The notes under the pieces were generated by a model. It was not told where the DNA came from. It saw nothing but the letters and a program-made list of their open reading frames with translations, and ran no database searches. Shown in pieces: positions 1 to 8,614 of a stretch of DNA of 20,047 nucleotides (positions within the stretch are counted from its first letter, which is position 1; each line of letters starts with the position of its first letter). The stretch spans positions 1 through 20,047 of the forward strand of contig JBAZLV010000039.1 in NCBI GenBank assembly GCA_041650055.1. The letters run 5' to 3'. Origin of the DNA: JBAZLV01 sp041650055 (GTDB lineage Bacteria > Nitrospirota > UBA9217). The position numbers were made by a program, and so were the translations under genes.

Positions 1-248
1 CTCATGCCGGCCTGCTCAATATACCAGGGCGCAATCCCGATCAGGCGCTCATGAGGATTTTTCCCAACGAGAATATAGAGCGATTTCTGATTATCGCGAA
101 AAACGTTCCACCAATTGTACATCCATTCCCAGGAAAGAAATATTTCCTTCGTTCTGCTCTGTTCGAGCACGACATTCCATGCGTCCCGCATCCCCACAAA
201 CTCCTGCTCGGAAATTCGCGTGATGGTAATGGAATCCTGAGTATTCAT
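1..248 (-). CDS. CelD/BcsL-like acetyltransferase (GNAT/FemAB fold), N-terminal part only
   Basis: The first 82 codons of a gene that continues past the left edge. The ATG overlaps the TGA of the upstream glycosyltransferase in an ATGA junction, which fixes the start and implies translational coupling. The visible protein contains the pattern IFLSWEWMYNWWNVF followed by LYILVGKN and RLIGIAPWYIE. This order (S-W-E-W...W-W, then a beta strand, then LIGIAP) is characteristic of the start of CelD/BcsL acetyltransferases (Acetyltransf_6), which are common in exosortase-type and cellulose-type polysaccharide clusters. A likely role is acyl modification of a sugar intermediate or of the polymer, in the cytoplasm. 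The acetyl-CoA-binding half is outside the window, so substrate and completeness cannot be judged. Confidence 0.72.
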   Translation of the reverse strand, partial: MNTQDSITITRISEQEFVGMRDAWNVVLEQSRTKEIFLSWEWMYNWWNVFRDNQKSLYILVGKNPHERLIGIAPWYIEQAGM

Positions 249-1471
249 GCCCGCATCTGCGCCGTATTCGAGCGTGAACACCTGCGAAGCAGGCCTCCCG
301 GGCAGTGGCCGTTGTTTCGGTTTTGAATGACCCGCTCAAACAAGTGTTCATAATTCCGGATCATCATATCCAGGCTGAATTGTTCTTCAGCCCGTTTTCT
401 TCCGGCAATTCCAAACCGTTGTGCAGCGTCAGGACCTTCCAAAATTGACCATATCGCTTCCGCAAGCGCTGAAGAATTGCCCGGAGGAACGACCAATCCG
501 GTCTGTTCATGAAGAACCGCCTCGCTGTTTCCGCCAACTTTCGTTGCAACCACCGGTTTGGAAGAGGCCATATACTCCAGAATCGTATTCGAAAAGCCCT
601 CGGTTAAGGATGCAACCACGGCAATATCAAAAACGGAAATGATCCCGGGAATGTCCGGCCGCATGCCCAGAAAATGGATATTCTTCTCAAGATGGAGATT
701 CCGCGCAAACTGCTTGAGATCAGCCATTGTATAACCGGGATTCTGCATATCGTTTCCGACAATGAGAAATTGGACATCCGGTTTTTTAGAATGAATCAGC
801 GATGCAGCCTCGATGAAATACTGGATCCCTTTAATTCTTCGTAAATTTGCAATCAGCCCGACCACCGGTTGACCCGCCTGAAGTCCGATCATGGTGCGAA
901 GCTGGTCTGCTGTGTTCACATAACGGGAGTTCTCATACATTTTCAGATCAACACCGTTATAAATCGGAAACAGGCGCTCAGCAGGAAACCAGCCAAGCCG
1001 TATCATTTCCTCTTTTACCGCATGGCAGACGGTTATTTCTGCATCAAAAAACCTGCCGAGCAGCCGGTACGCAGCGTGATGATGCTTCTTGGCATTGAAA
1101 CCCATGTCTCGCCTGCTCGAAATAACCGGAACACCACACACCAGGGAAAGGATAAGACCGTAGAAATCTGCCGATTCGTGATACGTGACAATAAGATCAA
1201 CATGCTTTTTTCTCATCAGATCGCGAAGAAAGCGAATATTGCAAAGACCACGCATCGTGTAGATGCCGCCTGGCCGTAAATCGAAAATCGAATGGCCCTG
1301 TTCCCTGCTTTCATCCGCAAGCTCACCTGATCGGATGCAGGCAAGGTGCAAGGTAAACCGGTCGGAATCGATCCCATTCAAAAGCTGCGTAATATTTCGC
1401 TCAGATCCGGCCATAATCCCGAATACTTCCGTGATAATAAGGATAGTATGATGTGGCTGTGCGTCGTTCAT
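245..1471 (-). CDS. Glycosyltransferase family 4 (GT-B fold)
   Basis: A cytoplasmic or membrane-associated sugar transferase, about 408 residues from the chosen start. The N-terminal Rossmann half begins ILIITEVFGIMAGSERNI, the usual first strand and glycine loop of GT4 enzymes. The middle has ITVCHAVKEEMIRLG and IYNGVDLKMY (the GT4 'hinge' IxNGVD motif). The C-terminal half has VVGLIANLRRIKGI, FLIVGND, FLGMRPDI and the donor-binding EGFSNTILEYMASSKPVVAT with the E-x7-E signature. It presumably adds one sugar to the undecaprenyl-linked repeat unit; donor and acceptor cannot be read from sequence. The frame stays open to an ATG at 1519, but that start has no ribosome site and overlaps the epimerase; the ATG at 1471 puts the first beta strand near residue 9, as usual in the family. 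The start is therefore uncertain by 16 codons. Confidence 0.9.
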   Translation of the reverse strand: MNDAQPHHTILIITEVFGIMAGSERNITQLLNGIDSDRFTLHLACIRSGELADESREQGHSIFDLRPGGIYTMRGLCNIRFLRDLMRKKHVDLIVTYHESADFYGLILSLVCGVPVISSRRDMGFNAKKHHHAAYRLLGRFFDAEITVCHAVKEEMIRLGWFPAERLFPIYNGVDLKMYENSRYVNTADQLRTMIGLQAGQPVVGLIANLRRIKGIQYFIEAASLIHSKKPDVQFLIVGNDMQNPGYTMADLKQFARNLHLEKNIHFLGMRPDIPGIISVFDIAVVASLTEGFSNTILEYMASSKPVVATKVGGNSEAVLHEQTGLVVPPGNSSALAEAIWSILEGPDAAQRFGIAGRKRAEEQFSLDMMIRNYEHLFERVIQNRNNGHCPGGLLRRCSRSNTAQMRA

Positions 1472-1502
1472 AGGAAGATGATGCTGTCCTTCCCCACGAT
1501 AC

Positions 1503-2510
1503 TTATGCATTCTGTGCATTATGGCTCAGAGGGATTGGTTTTTCTGAAAAACCGCATCGCCGGGAGGACATCGTACGATACCAGGAAATTGTTTCAACGA
1601 TTCCCTGTTGAATGGGAAATCGTGGCTCGTAGGCAAGCTGGGTTCGGGCAAGCGTCACATCGGCAAGAGAATCCCGCACATCACCTGATCGTTTGGGGCG
1701 ATACACGATCTCGGAGCTCGATCGTGCTTCCCTGCGTATGAGTTCCGCCAGATCGAGGACCGTGATTCGTTCTCCGTAGGCAATATTGAAAATATTCCCC
1801 TGAATCACATTCCGGGTCAACGCCTGAAGATTTGCAGAAACGACATCATCAATATAGCTGAAATCGCGCGTCTGCATACCGTCGCCTTCAATGGGAAGCG
1901 GTTCATTTCTCAGCGCCCGGGTAATGAACGTCGGAATCACCGCAGCATAATCCGAGGCGGGATTCTGGCGGCGTCCGTATACATTAAAATAGCGCAAGCC
2001 CACGATCTCAAGGTCATATAGGTTCGAAAAAACGCGTGCGAGCATTTCCTTGGATGCCTTGGAAACGGCATAGGGCGATTTCGGATTCAGAGACATGCCT
2101 TCGCGCTTCGGAAGCTCTGCCGTGTCTCCGTAGACGGATGAAGAGCTCGCAAATACGATCCGCTTGCAGCCATATTCAGCCGCTGTTTGAAACAAGGTCG
2201 TTGTGCCGGTAACATTGACGCCAATGGTCGTGAGCGGATCCTTAACACTTTTGGATACGCTGGGAACCGCAGCCTGATGGGAAACAAGCGAGATCGACTC
2301 CGTCTTGATAATCGACCGGAGCAGTCCCGCATCAAGAATACTGCCATGAATGAATTTGAGATTGTCATAATCCTGCAGCGCGAGAATGTTCTGCATCGAG
2401 CCGGTGCTCAAATCGTCCAGCACGACAACGCGATACCCGCGCAGGAGTAATGCTTCCGCAATATTGCTTCCAATAAACCCTGCTCCTCCGGTAACGAGTA
2501 CTGATTCCAT
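1503..2510 (-). CDS. NAD-dependent UDP-sugar epimerase, probably UDP-GlcNAc 4-epimerase (WbpP-like)
   Basis: A 335-residue extended short-chain dehydrogenase. The NAD-binding GGAGFIG is at residues 8-14, the catalytic Ser region SSSVYG at 123-128, the YAVSK (YxxxK) pair at 147-151 and RYFNVYGRRQNP at 173-184. The last motif followed by AAVIPTFI closely resembles WbpP/Gne-type UDP-N-acetylglucosamine 4-epimerases rather than GalE or RmlB. It would supply UDP-GalNAc or a related C4-epimer for the repeat unit. The start is fixed by AAGGAGG four bases before the ATG; this ribosome site abuts the stop of the barrel gene, nine bases away. The C-terminal tail (about residues 315-335) is Ser/Arg-rich and looks less conserved. 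Function as a 4-epimerase is likely; the N-acetyl specificity is inference. Confidence 0.92.
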   Translation of the reverse strand: MESVLVTGGAGFIGSNIAEALLLRGYRVVVLDDLSTGSMQNILALQDYDNLKFIHGSILDAGLLRSIIKTESISLVSHQAAVPSVSKSVKDPLTTIGVNVTGTTTLFQTAAEYGCKRIVFASSSSVYGDTAELPKREGMSLNPKSPYAVSKASKEMLARVFSNLYDLEIVGLRYFNVYGRRQNPASDYAAVIPTFITRALRNEPLPIEGDGMQTRDFSYIDDVVSANLQALTRNVIQGNIFNIAYGERITVLDLAELIRREARSSSEIVYRPKRSGDVRDSLADVTLARTQLAYEPRFPIQQGIVETISWYRTMSSRRCGFSEKPIPLSHNAQNA

Positions 2511-2519
2511 AAATCCTCC

Positions 2520-3815
2520 TTAAAAAACCTTCCTGAATGTGATCATGGAACGGTTGTTCACATAATTATTTCGCAGAATTCCTGCAGACCAGCTGTCTGC
2601 ATAGGCATATTCACCCGACAGGGTAGCCTTGGGAGTCACCTTATAATCGATCCGCAAACCGGCAGTAAAAATGCGGGTCATCCCGAAGCGAACCCCGTCA
2701 AAATAGACGCGTCCTTTGTCTTCGACTTCCTGAAAACTCGCGCTCAGAATTCCATTCGTCAGAGAAGTAACTTTATGCAGATAGCTTCCCAGCACCAGGG
2801 TGCTCGCTGCATATTCATTGTTCGTCTGGACGTCCGTAAAATCTGCAATCGATCCGCTTATCGAAAGGGTGGACCGCTGAAACGCTCCGGTGATGGTCGC
2901 TGTCATAATATCTTCACTGGTCACCGCATGTTCCGGGTCCTGAACAAAAAATCTGCGCGATTCAAAGCTCACTCCGATAGTCGAAAAAAGCCGATGATTG
3001 ATCCCCGCGATCCAGAACGGGGTCCAGGATCGTATCGCCTCTGATCTCGCAAAATCAAACCGGGTCTCCCCTGCCAGTCCGTAAATCCGGGAATCAGGTT
3101 TGTAGGCATACGAAGGCCCGGCAAATACCTCAAACTGGTTGTAATCCTCAAGACTGTTCTGGTCCCGCGTATACCGCACTCCGGTCGTAAAGGTGAGTCG
3201 CGAGGAAAGATCAATGGAAGCATCACCATACGCGACAAGGTCAACACGATTCACCCCTGCACCGTCTTTATAATGCGTATCCTGAAGCAGGTAACCGATA
3301 CGCGTGGTTGACGTTGCCGATGTTTTCAACTGAAGAAAGGGATTTACCGTCACGGTGTTCTGGTCAACCTGATTCACGAACCCGCTCTGACGGCTGTAAT
3401 CAACCGCAAGCAGTTGCGACACGCGGACATAATCATCACGGAGTTCTACAAAAAAAATATTTTTAATGACCCGGGCAAGTGCGCGCGCATGCAGGGTATG
3501 CGCAATATCATCCTGCATCTCCTGCTTCCCATAATAGTAGTACCCGAAAAAATAATCGGCGTTCAGATCGAGAAAGGAAGTATTATAGCCGAGCGATATT
3601 CCCGGAGAGATATAGGTTATCAGTCCGCCGGTTTTGTTCGGTTCGAGATAGATATTGTCATTGTATTCTTCGCGGACTTCGAGTGACGGCTTGAGGGTAA
3701 AATCCATCCCTTGAGCCGGAGGAAAACCGCAGAGAAACAGAACAACCATCGTTGTGCAGAGGCATGCATGCCGGACATTTCGGCGCCATGCGTTCATCAG
3801 CTCTTTTTTGTCCAT
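2520..3815 (-). CDS. Outer-membrane beta-barrel protein of exosortase/EPS loci (TIGR03016-like)
   Basis: About 431 residues with a cleavable signal peptide (basic NAWRRNVRH, then CLCTTMVVLFLCG, then PPAQG-MDF). The mature part is a run of alternating-hydrophobicity strands rich in Tyr, Phe and Asn, beginning FTLKPSLEVREEYNDNIYL. It ends in a terminal Phe (FRKVF), the usual Bam-recognition residue of outer-membrane barrels. The opening resembles the PEP-CTERM-system-associated barrel family often found beside Wzz and kinase genes, with a suspected but unproven role in polymer secretion. The ATG at 3815 was chosen because AAGGA lies seven bases upstream. A second ATG at 3797 overlaps the kinase stop as TGATG, and the frame also runs upstream to 3881. 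Translation is probably coupled to the kinase. Confidence 0.82.
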   Translation of the reverse strand: MDKKELMNAWRRNVRHACLCTTMVVLFLCGFPPAQGMDFTLKPSLEVREEYNDNIYLEPNKTGGLITYISPGISLGYNTSFLDLNADYFFGYYYYGKQEMQDDIAHTLHARALARVIKNIFFVELRDDYVRVSQLLAVDYSRQSGFVNQVDQNTVTVNPFLQLKTSATSTTRIGYLLQDTHYKDGAGVNRVDLVAYGDASIDLSSRLTFTTGVRYTRDQNSLEDYNQFEVFAGPSYAYKPDSRIYGLAGETRFDFARSEAIRSWTPFWIAGINHRLFSTIGVSFESRRFFVQDPEHAVTSEDIMTATITGAFQRSTLSISGSIADFTDVQTNNEYAASTLVLGSYLHKVTSLTNGILSASFQEVEDKGRVYFDGVRFGMTRIFTAGLRIDYKVTPKATLSGEYAYADSWSAGILRNNYVNNRSMITFRKVF

Positions 3816-4774
3816 TTCATGAGCCCGTCCTTGCCGCTTTTTATTTTGCTCCCGATTTTCTGGACTTTTTTCGAATCGCACAACGTGCGGAAGGAATGCT
3901 CTGCATTTTTCATGAGCATGGCCGCATGCACCATGTCGTTTTCACCGGCCTTTGGAATCCGGCCGTAGTAGGAAACTCCGTTTGTCAAAAGATATTCAGG
4001 CACATTGTTGTAAACCGTCCCGAACAAGTGGGTCCCTTTTAAAAGTTCAAGCGCGCGATGGGCCGACTTTTCAGATGTCCGAAGCGCCTGGATCACGAAA
4101 AGAGCGCCGTCGATAGAATCTTTTAAATAGATACCGTCCGCAGCCGTTAAAAGCGGCGGTGAATCGAACAGAACATACCGGTCGCGATACCGGTATTTCA
4201 AATCAACGATAAGATCACGCATTTTTCTCGACGCAATGAGTTCCGATGGATTTTTCGGCGGCGTTCCTGCGGGAAGGAGCACCAGCTTTCCTATTCCGGT
4301 TTGTATGAGAATGTCCTGAAGCTGAACCCGGGACTGCAGATACTCGCTCAACCCGTGTTTTGGAGTAATCCCGAGATACGTATGAATGGACGGTCTCCGG
4401 AGATCTGCATCCACCAGAAGCACGGTATGATCGATGTCCTGCGCAAGAGCAACAGCAAGATTCAGAGCCGTGATGCTCTTGCCTTCACCGTCAAAGGAAC
4501 TTGTTATCATAATGGTGTTAAAAAAATCCTTCTCCGTTCTTCTGCATATCCGGGCGCGAAGTTTTCGGTATTCTTCTGCCGTCGGCGAAGACGGCTGCGT
4601 TATGCAGACGATATGACGATGGACCGCTTGCAGATCAAAGACCGGTTTCTGGAAGAAAAAAACAGGGCGCGATGATGGTTGCTCGGCTTTTTTCCCGGGC
4701 TCATTCATTTCGATTTCCCGTTCGTCCTGTCGCAGTTGTGCTGCTTTTTCAAGTGCTTGTTCTATTCTGCTCAT
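3797..4774 (-). CDS. Bacterial tyrosine autokinase (BY-kinase, Wzc/CpsD/EpsG type; XrtA-associated)
   Basis: A 325-residue P-loop kinase that partners the chain-length protein and controls polymer length by cycles of autophosphorylation. It starts with the family's MSRIEQALEKA helix. Walker A is SSFDGEGKS (residues 92-100; the usual Pro of SxPGEGKS is Asp here). Walker A' is LLVDADLRRP (119-128) and Walker B is VLFDSPPLL (201-209). The GLSEYL and LPAGTPPKNPSELI segments are typical. The adaptor half is the separate Wzz gene just upstream (15-base gap), the split organisation usual outside Enterobacteria. The C-terminus is Lys/Ser-rich with no tyrosine cluster; the only adjacent tyrosines are YY in the GVSYYGRIP segment. 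The ribosome site GGAG sits eight bases before the ATG. Confidence 0.93.
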   Translation of the reverse strand: MSRIEQALEKAAQLRQDEREIEMNEPGKKAEQPSSRPVFFFQKPVFDLQAVHRHIVCITQPSSPTAEEYRKLRARICRRTEKDFFNTIMITSSFDGEGKSITALNLAVALAQDIDHTVLLVDADLRRPSIHTYLGITPKHGLSEYLQSRVQLQDILIQTGIGKLVLLPAGTPPKNPSELIASRKMRDLIVDLKYRYRDRYVLFDSPPLLTAADGIYLKDSIDGALFVIQALRTSEKSAHRALELLKGTHLFGTVYNNVPEYLLTNGVSYYGRIPKAGENDMVHAAMLMKNAEHSFRTLCDSKKVQKIGSKIKSGKDGLMKWTKKS

Positions 4775-4789
4775 GCCGGTCTCCGCTTG

Positions 4790-6364
4790 TTAGAAGTTAA
4801 TGATTCGTATTCCGAATAGCTGGTGAAATACTGCCTCAAAAAATACCAATCCGATAATTCCCAGATACACCGCAGCCGCCCGGAAATATTTGTGGTCAAG
4901 CCGCTTGATTTCCGCTTGATCCTCCTGGCTGATGATCTCATGAATCGAAGCCAGCAGCGGCAGGTTGAGGCTGGAACGAACCCGTTCTTCGCTCTTAAAT
5001 GAGGGGTTGAGGTAATCAAGTCCGAGAACAACCCCAACTCCGGATGCCATTCCAAAAAAGAGACCAAGCAGGATCATCTTTACCCGGTTGGGAGAAAGGG
5101 GAAGACGAGGCTCAAGTGGCGGATCCATGACCCGAAACGTCGTATTCTGTCCGAGTTCAAGATCGCGCGACACCCGGGCGCTTTCCATCTTGAGCAGGAG
5201 ATCATCATGGATTTTTTGAAAAATCGTCCTGTCTCGCTGCAGCTTTGTCCACTCTTCCATTTCCACCGGCAGTTTTTGAAGCACCCTCTGGCTTTCTCGC
5301 TGCTGGCGCTCCATTTCACGCTGACGGGCCCGGAGTGTATCGACCTCCGTATCCGTTTTTGCAAGATCTTCCTTTAACTGCTGATAGACCGGATTCGGCG
5401 CTGACCGTTCCGATTCAATGGCATCAAGCACCTGTTTGTTGAGCTGTGCAGATGCAATCTGTTTTTTCAGCTCTTCTATTTCGTTCTTGACCTTGATGAC
5501 ATCCGGGTAGTCATCGGTAAATTTCGTCGAAAGCACCATGAGCTGACTGTTCAAAGCGCTCAATCGTGATTGGGGAGTGCCTTCGCGAGTTACCACGGCG
5601 ACGGAAAGTTCTTTTTCTCCGGAAAGCTGTTTTGTAATGCTTTCTCGACGTTTGACCAGTTCACGAAGTTTGATTTCTGCATCAATGCGGCCGGTTTCGA
5701 ATCCCTCAATTCTTCCCACGATCGTATGTTCACTTTGCGGAACCAGGTGCGGATGTTTTTCGCGGAACTGCCGGATCCGCTTGTCGGATGCATCCAGTTT
5801 GGCACGATATTCGCCAAGCTCCCGTTCAACAAAGGTAAATGCTCCCTGGGCATCTTCCGTTCGTGATCGTTCGTTGATGGCAATGCTTTCACTGATATGC
5901 GTGTTGACCAGATCCACAACCTGTTTCGGATCTCCGCCCCGGTACGCAATCGTAAAAAAAAGATCAGAGGATGTTGCGCCTCCGCTTTTGACGGTGACCG
6001 TAAGACTTTTTTTCAAGCCCTCAAGCAATCCCTCGTATTGCGTGGGGTTCCTCACGTGAGCATCAAGATTTAATTTTTTGATCACCCGTTCCGTAAGACT
6101 CCGGCTGGTCAGGATGTTTCTCAAATTTCTGAGCCGTTCTTCAAGGCTCACGGTCACTCCGACTCCTTGCATGATAGGATTGACGAGAGACGTTCCCTGA
6201 ATATAGACGGTTGCGCTGGCTTCATATGTTTTGGGAAGCAGGAACGAACCCCACGTGAACACAGAAAGAACGATCAATCCAATCGCCAGGGCAGGATATC
6301 TTCTGCGATACAAAACTCCCTTGTAATAATTAAGATCAAGTGCGAGCGAGCTGCTCTCTTCCAT
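4790..6364 (-). CDS. Polysaccharide chain-length determinant, Wzz/GumC-like co-polymerase (TIGR03007-like)
   Basis: A 524-residue inner-membrane co-polymerase. The first membrane segment is at about residues 24-44. A Wzz domain follows (YEASATVYIQG), then a long periplasmic coiled-coil region (about 170-400, with ELGEYRAKLDASDKRIRQFR and dense Glu/Lys/Gln heptads). The Pro-rich PPLEPRLPLSPNR motif leads into the second membrane segment (430-452). A third hydrophobic segment (about 494-516) follows a short cytoplasmic loop containing LNLPLLASI, the stretch that normally contacts the kinase. It sets modal polymer length together with the kinase encoded next. AGGAGG lies five bases before the ATG, and only nine bases separate it from the export gene. 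The length and extra C-terminal segment fit the exosortase-associated branch of the family. Confidence 0.92.
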   Translation of the reverse strand: MEESSSLALDLNYYKGVLYRRRYPALAIGLIVLSVFTWGSFLLPKTYEASATVYIQGTSLVNPIMQGVGVTVSLEERLRNLRNILTSRSLTERVIKKLNLDAHVRNPTQYEGLLEGLKKSLTVTVKSGGATSSDLFFTIAYRGGDPKQVVDLVNTHISESIAINERSRTEDAQGAFTFVERELGEYRAKLDASDKRIRQFREKHPHLVPQSEHTIVGRIEGFETGRIDAEIKLRELVKRRESITKQLSGEKELSVAVVTREGTPQSRLSALNSQLMVLSTKFTDDYPDVIKVKNEIEELKKQIASAQLNKQVLDAIESERSAPNPVYQQLKEDLAKTDTEVDTLRARQREMERQQRESQRVLQKLPVEMEEWTKLQRDRTIFQKIHDDLLLKMESARVSRDLELGQNTTFRVMDPPLEPRLPLSPNRVKMILLGLFFGMASGVGVVLGLDYLNPSFKSEERVRSSLNLPLLASIHEIISQEDQAEIKRLDHKYFRAAAVYLGIIGLVFFEAVFHQLFGIRIINF

Positions 6365-6373
6365 GCTCTCCTC

Positions 6374-7252
6374 CTAAAACCAGCTGGTTGTAACCGTTAC
6401 AACATCACCTGGCCGTAACGGAAAATTTTCGGCAAGGTCACCGTGCATTACATCCTTTAATTTCACTTTAAAATTTTTAATTGACTTCCCTTCTTTCCGG
6501 GCAACCAGAACGCTGTTCTGGCTCGCAAATTCAGTGAATCCGCCTGCTGCAAGCACGGCATCGAGCGTCGTCATCCCTTCACTGTACTGGATAACCCCGG
6601 GCGCCCGTACCGCGCCTGATACCCGTATGCGGTTACTGAAACCGCCAGGCAGATAGATAATGTCGTTCGGCTCAAGCTTGACATCCTGAGAATAATCGCC
6701 CTTGCTCACGAGCTGTTCAAAATCCACGGTCAATTTTTCCCCTCCACGCAACAAATATGCATTCACCAGGTCGATATTACTGGGCGAACCGATCTGTGCC
6801 AAAAGCTGGAGCAGGGTCGTATTTCGTTTCAGCGCTATCTGTCCGGACGACGTGGCCAACGTCCCGGTGTTTCCATCTGAATTTTCCCCGAAAAGCGGAG
6901 TAGATTTTGAAACCCCGTCCCCGAATACATACACTTTGAAACTATTGATTGCAGTAACCGTGACACTTACCACTGGCGCTTTCACATATTTCAGCAAATC
7001 CTTTTCAATATCTTTCTTCAACTCCAGAGGTGTTTTCCCTTCCGCCTTTACGTCTCCGATAAGCGGCATGGAAACCATTCCATCGGGCCGGACCGGCACA
7101 TGGACGCTTAATTCCGGGTTTCCCCATACGGATATGTGCAGCATATCTTCTGCGCCGATCAAATATGCATCGGCAGAAGCGATTCTGTTTCCTGCAAAAA
7201 GAAGCAGCAGAATGACCAGGTACACTTTCCTACGATGAGTATGCATGTTCAT
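6374..7252 (-). CDS. Polysaccharide export protein with SLBB domains (Wza/GumB-like)
   Basis: A 292-residue periplasmic/outer-membrane export component. A signal peptide (RRKVYLVILLLLFAG) ends near ASA|DA at residue 27. The poly-export domain begins YLIGAEDMLHISVWGNPELS and includes VRPDGMVSMPLIGDV. It is followed by two SLBB units, the second beginning IRVSGAVRAPGVIQYSEGMT, and the protein ends LRPGDVVTVTTSWF. It forms the outer-membrane or periplasmic conduit downstream of Wzz. There is no lipobox cysteine, unlike E. coli Wza, so membrane attachment must differ; the nearby barrel protein is a possible partner. It starts six bases after the transferase stop. The ribosome site TAGGAGA is only two bases from the first ATG and eight from the second (7246), so the second may be the real start. 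Confidence 0.92.
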   Translation of the reverse strand: MNMHTHRRKVYLVILLLLFAGNRIASADAYLIGAEDMLHISVWGNPELSVHVPVRPDGMVSMPLIGDVKAEGKTPLELKKDIEKDLLKYVKAPVVSVTVTAINSFKVYVFGDGVSKSTPLFGENSDGNTGTLATSSGQIALKRNTTLLQLLAQIGSPSNIDLVNAYLLRGGEKLTVDFEQLVSKGDYSQDVKLEPNDIIYLPGGFSNRIRVSGAVRAPGVIQYSEGMTTLDAVLAAGGFTEFASQNSVLVARKEGKSIKNFKVKLKDVMHGDLAENFPLRPGDVVTVTTSWF

Positions 7253-7258
7253 GATCTC

Positions 7259-8614
7259 CTATCGCGCCCCCCGCCTGAAGAGCATTACTTTGATGGTTTC
7301 AAGAAGAACGGTCAGTTCCAGCACAATTGACATGTTTTTGATGTAATAAAGGTCGTACCGCAGTTTTTCAAGCGCATCCTGTTCAGATGCGCCATAGGGA
7401 TACTTGATCTGTGCCCAGCCGGTTATTCCCGGTTTCACAAAGTGCCGCTCGGAGTAATAGGGCACCACGGTCTTGAGCCGCTCCACAAACTCCGGCCGCT
7501 CAGGCCGGGGCCCGACGAGGCTCATGTCTCCGCGCAACACATTGTATAATTGCGGCAGCTCATCGATTCTCGTTTTTCTCAGTAATCCGCCCAGTCGGGT
7601 GATCCGGGGGTCATCTTCTTTTGCCCAGACCGCACCGGTTCCTGCTTCCGCATTCTGGCGCATGGTTCGAAACTTATAGAGAAAGAAGGGTCTATCCATC
7701 TCGCCGACTCGTATCTGACGGAAAAAAACCGGCCCCGCGGAATCCAATTTGATGAGAAGCGCAATGAACGGAAAAAACGGAAGAAAAAAGAGAAGTCCGG
7801 CCAGAGCAAAAATAAAATCGATTGCCTGTTTATACAGCTTGAGCGTTGCATTTATTTTGAAACCATTTGAAAAAATAAACCAGCTCGGCGTGATGTTTTC
7901 GATTAAGAGCTTGCCCGTCATATCCTCATAGAAAGAAGGCGCATCAACAACATCCACACCGCAAAATTTACAGTCAAGAACCTCCTGAGTTGGAAATGCG
8001 CCCCGACGTTCAGCGAGCGATACAACCAGTTTCTGCGCTTTTTCCTTCTTTACTGTTTCCGTAATACTGCCTCCATTGCCGACAATGGCATGCGCCGGAA
8101 CCGAGACCGGCTCCTGCATGAGGTTGAAATGAACATACCCGGAGAGCACATGCTGATGATTGGTCGATTGAATTAAATCGCCGATTTTTTTTGCCAGAGG
8201 GCCGGTGCCCAGTATCAGAACTTTGCGCGCGAGGTGCGGCGAATCGATTATGGATTGATACGTGATATGCCAGACAAATTGGAGCAATCCAAAAACCCCC
8301 ATGGTAACCGCAAACATGCCGCGGAAAAACGTTGGCACGTGGATGACATAATAGACCGCTGTCAACAGGATGAAGGAACATGCAACACCGAGAACCGTTC
8401 GCAAAAACAGTTCCCGGGTCGCGGTCCGTCGTTCAAAGTTATACAATTCCAGGAGATAGGAAATAAACACGGTTACCAGTACAAAAAAGAAAAGCCTCAC
8501 AATGTCCACTTCAACCAGCGTTTCGACCAGCCCGAATCGCAGCAGCGAACCGGCATAGACAGCGATGACCCCGATAATGACATCGCCGGTCACCAGAAGC
8601 AGATGATGATTCAT
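7259..8614 (-). CDS. Exopolysaccharide polyprenyl glycosylphosphotransferase (initiating sugar transferase, TIGR03013-like)
   Basis: A 451-residue membrane enzyme that transfers a sugar-1-phosphate from a UDP-sugar to undecaprenyl phosphate, starting the repeat unit. Four hydrophobic segments lie in the first about 130 residues. A Rossmann-like CoA-binding-type domain follows (KVLILGTGPLAKKIGDLI). A fifth hydrophobic segment (IDFIFALAGLLFFLPFFPF) leads to the catalytic domain with FFRQIRVGEMDRPFFLYKFR, then RIDELPQLYNVLRGDMSLVG followed by PRPERPEF (the conserved DELPQ...GPRPE core), and finally KPGITGWAQIKYPYG. All hallmark residues of the bacterial sugar transferase family are intact. The GGAGA ribosome site is six bases before the ATG. 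A 136-base spacer separates it from the antiterminator gene. Confidence 0.95.
   Translation of the reverse strand: MNHHLLLVTGDVIIGVIAVYAGSLLRFGLVETLVEVDIVRLFFFVLVTVFISYLLELYNFERRTATRELFLRTVLGVACSFILLTAVYYVIHVPTFFRGMFAVTMGVFGLLQFVWHITYQSIIDSPHLARKVLILGTGPLAKKIGDLIQSTNHQHVLSGYVHFNLMQEPVSVPAHAIVGNGGSITETVKKEKAQKLVVSLAERRGAFPTQEVLDCKFCGVDVVDAPSFYEDMTGKLLIENITPSWFIFSNGFKINATLKLYKQAIDFIFALAGLLFFLPFFPFIALLIKLDSAGPVFFRQIRVGEMDRPFFLYKFRTMRQNAEAGTGAVWAKEDDPRITRLGGLLRKTRIDELPQLYNVLRGDMSLVGPRPERPEFVERLKTVVPYYSERHFVKPGITGWAQIKYPYGASEQDALEKLRYDLYYIKNMSIVLELTVLLETIKVMLFRRGAR

Noticed and set aside
1472..1519. Upstream extension of the GT4 glycosyltransferase to the ATG at 1519
   Set aside because: It would overlap the epimerase, has no ribosome site, and adds 16 residues before the first beta strand that the family does not have.
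5577..6059. Plus-strand 160-codon frame opposite the Wzz gene
   Set aside because: It is antisense to the coiled-coil region, Ser/Arg-rich from reversed codons, with no ribosome site.
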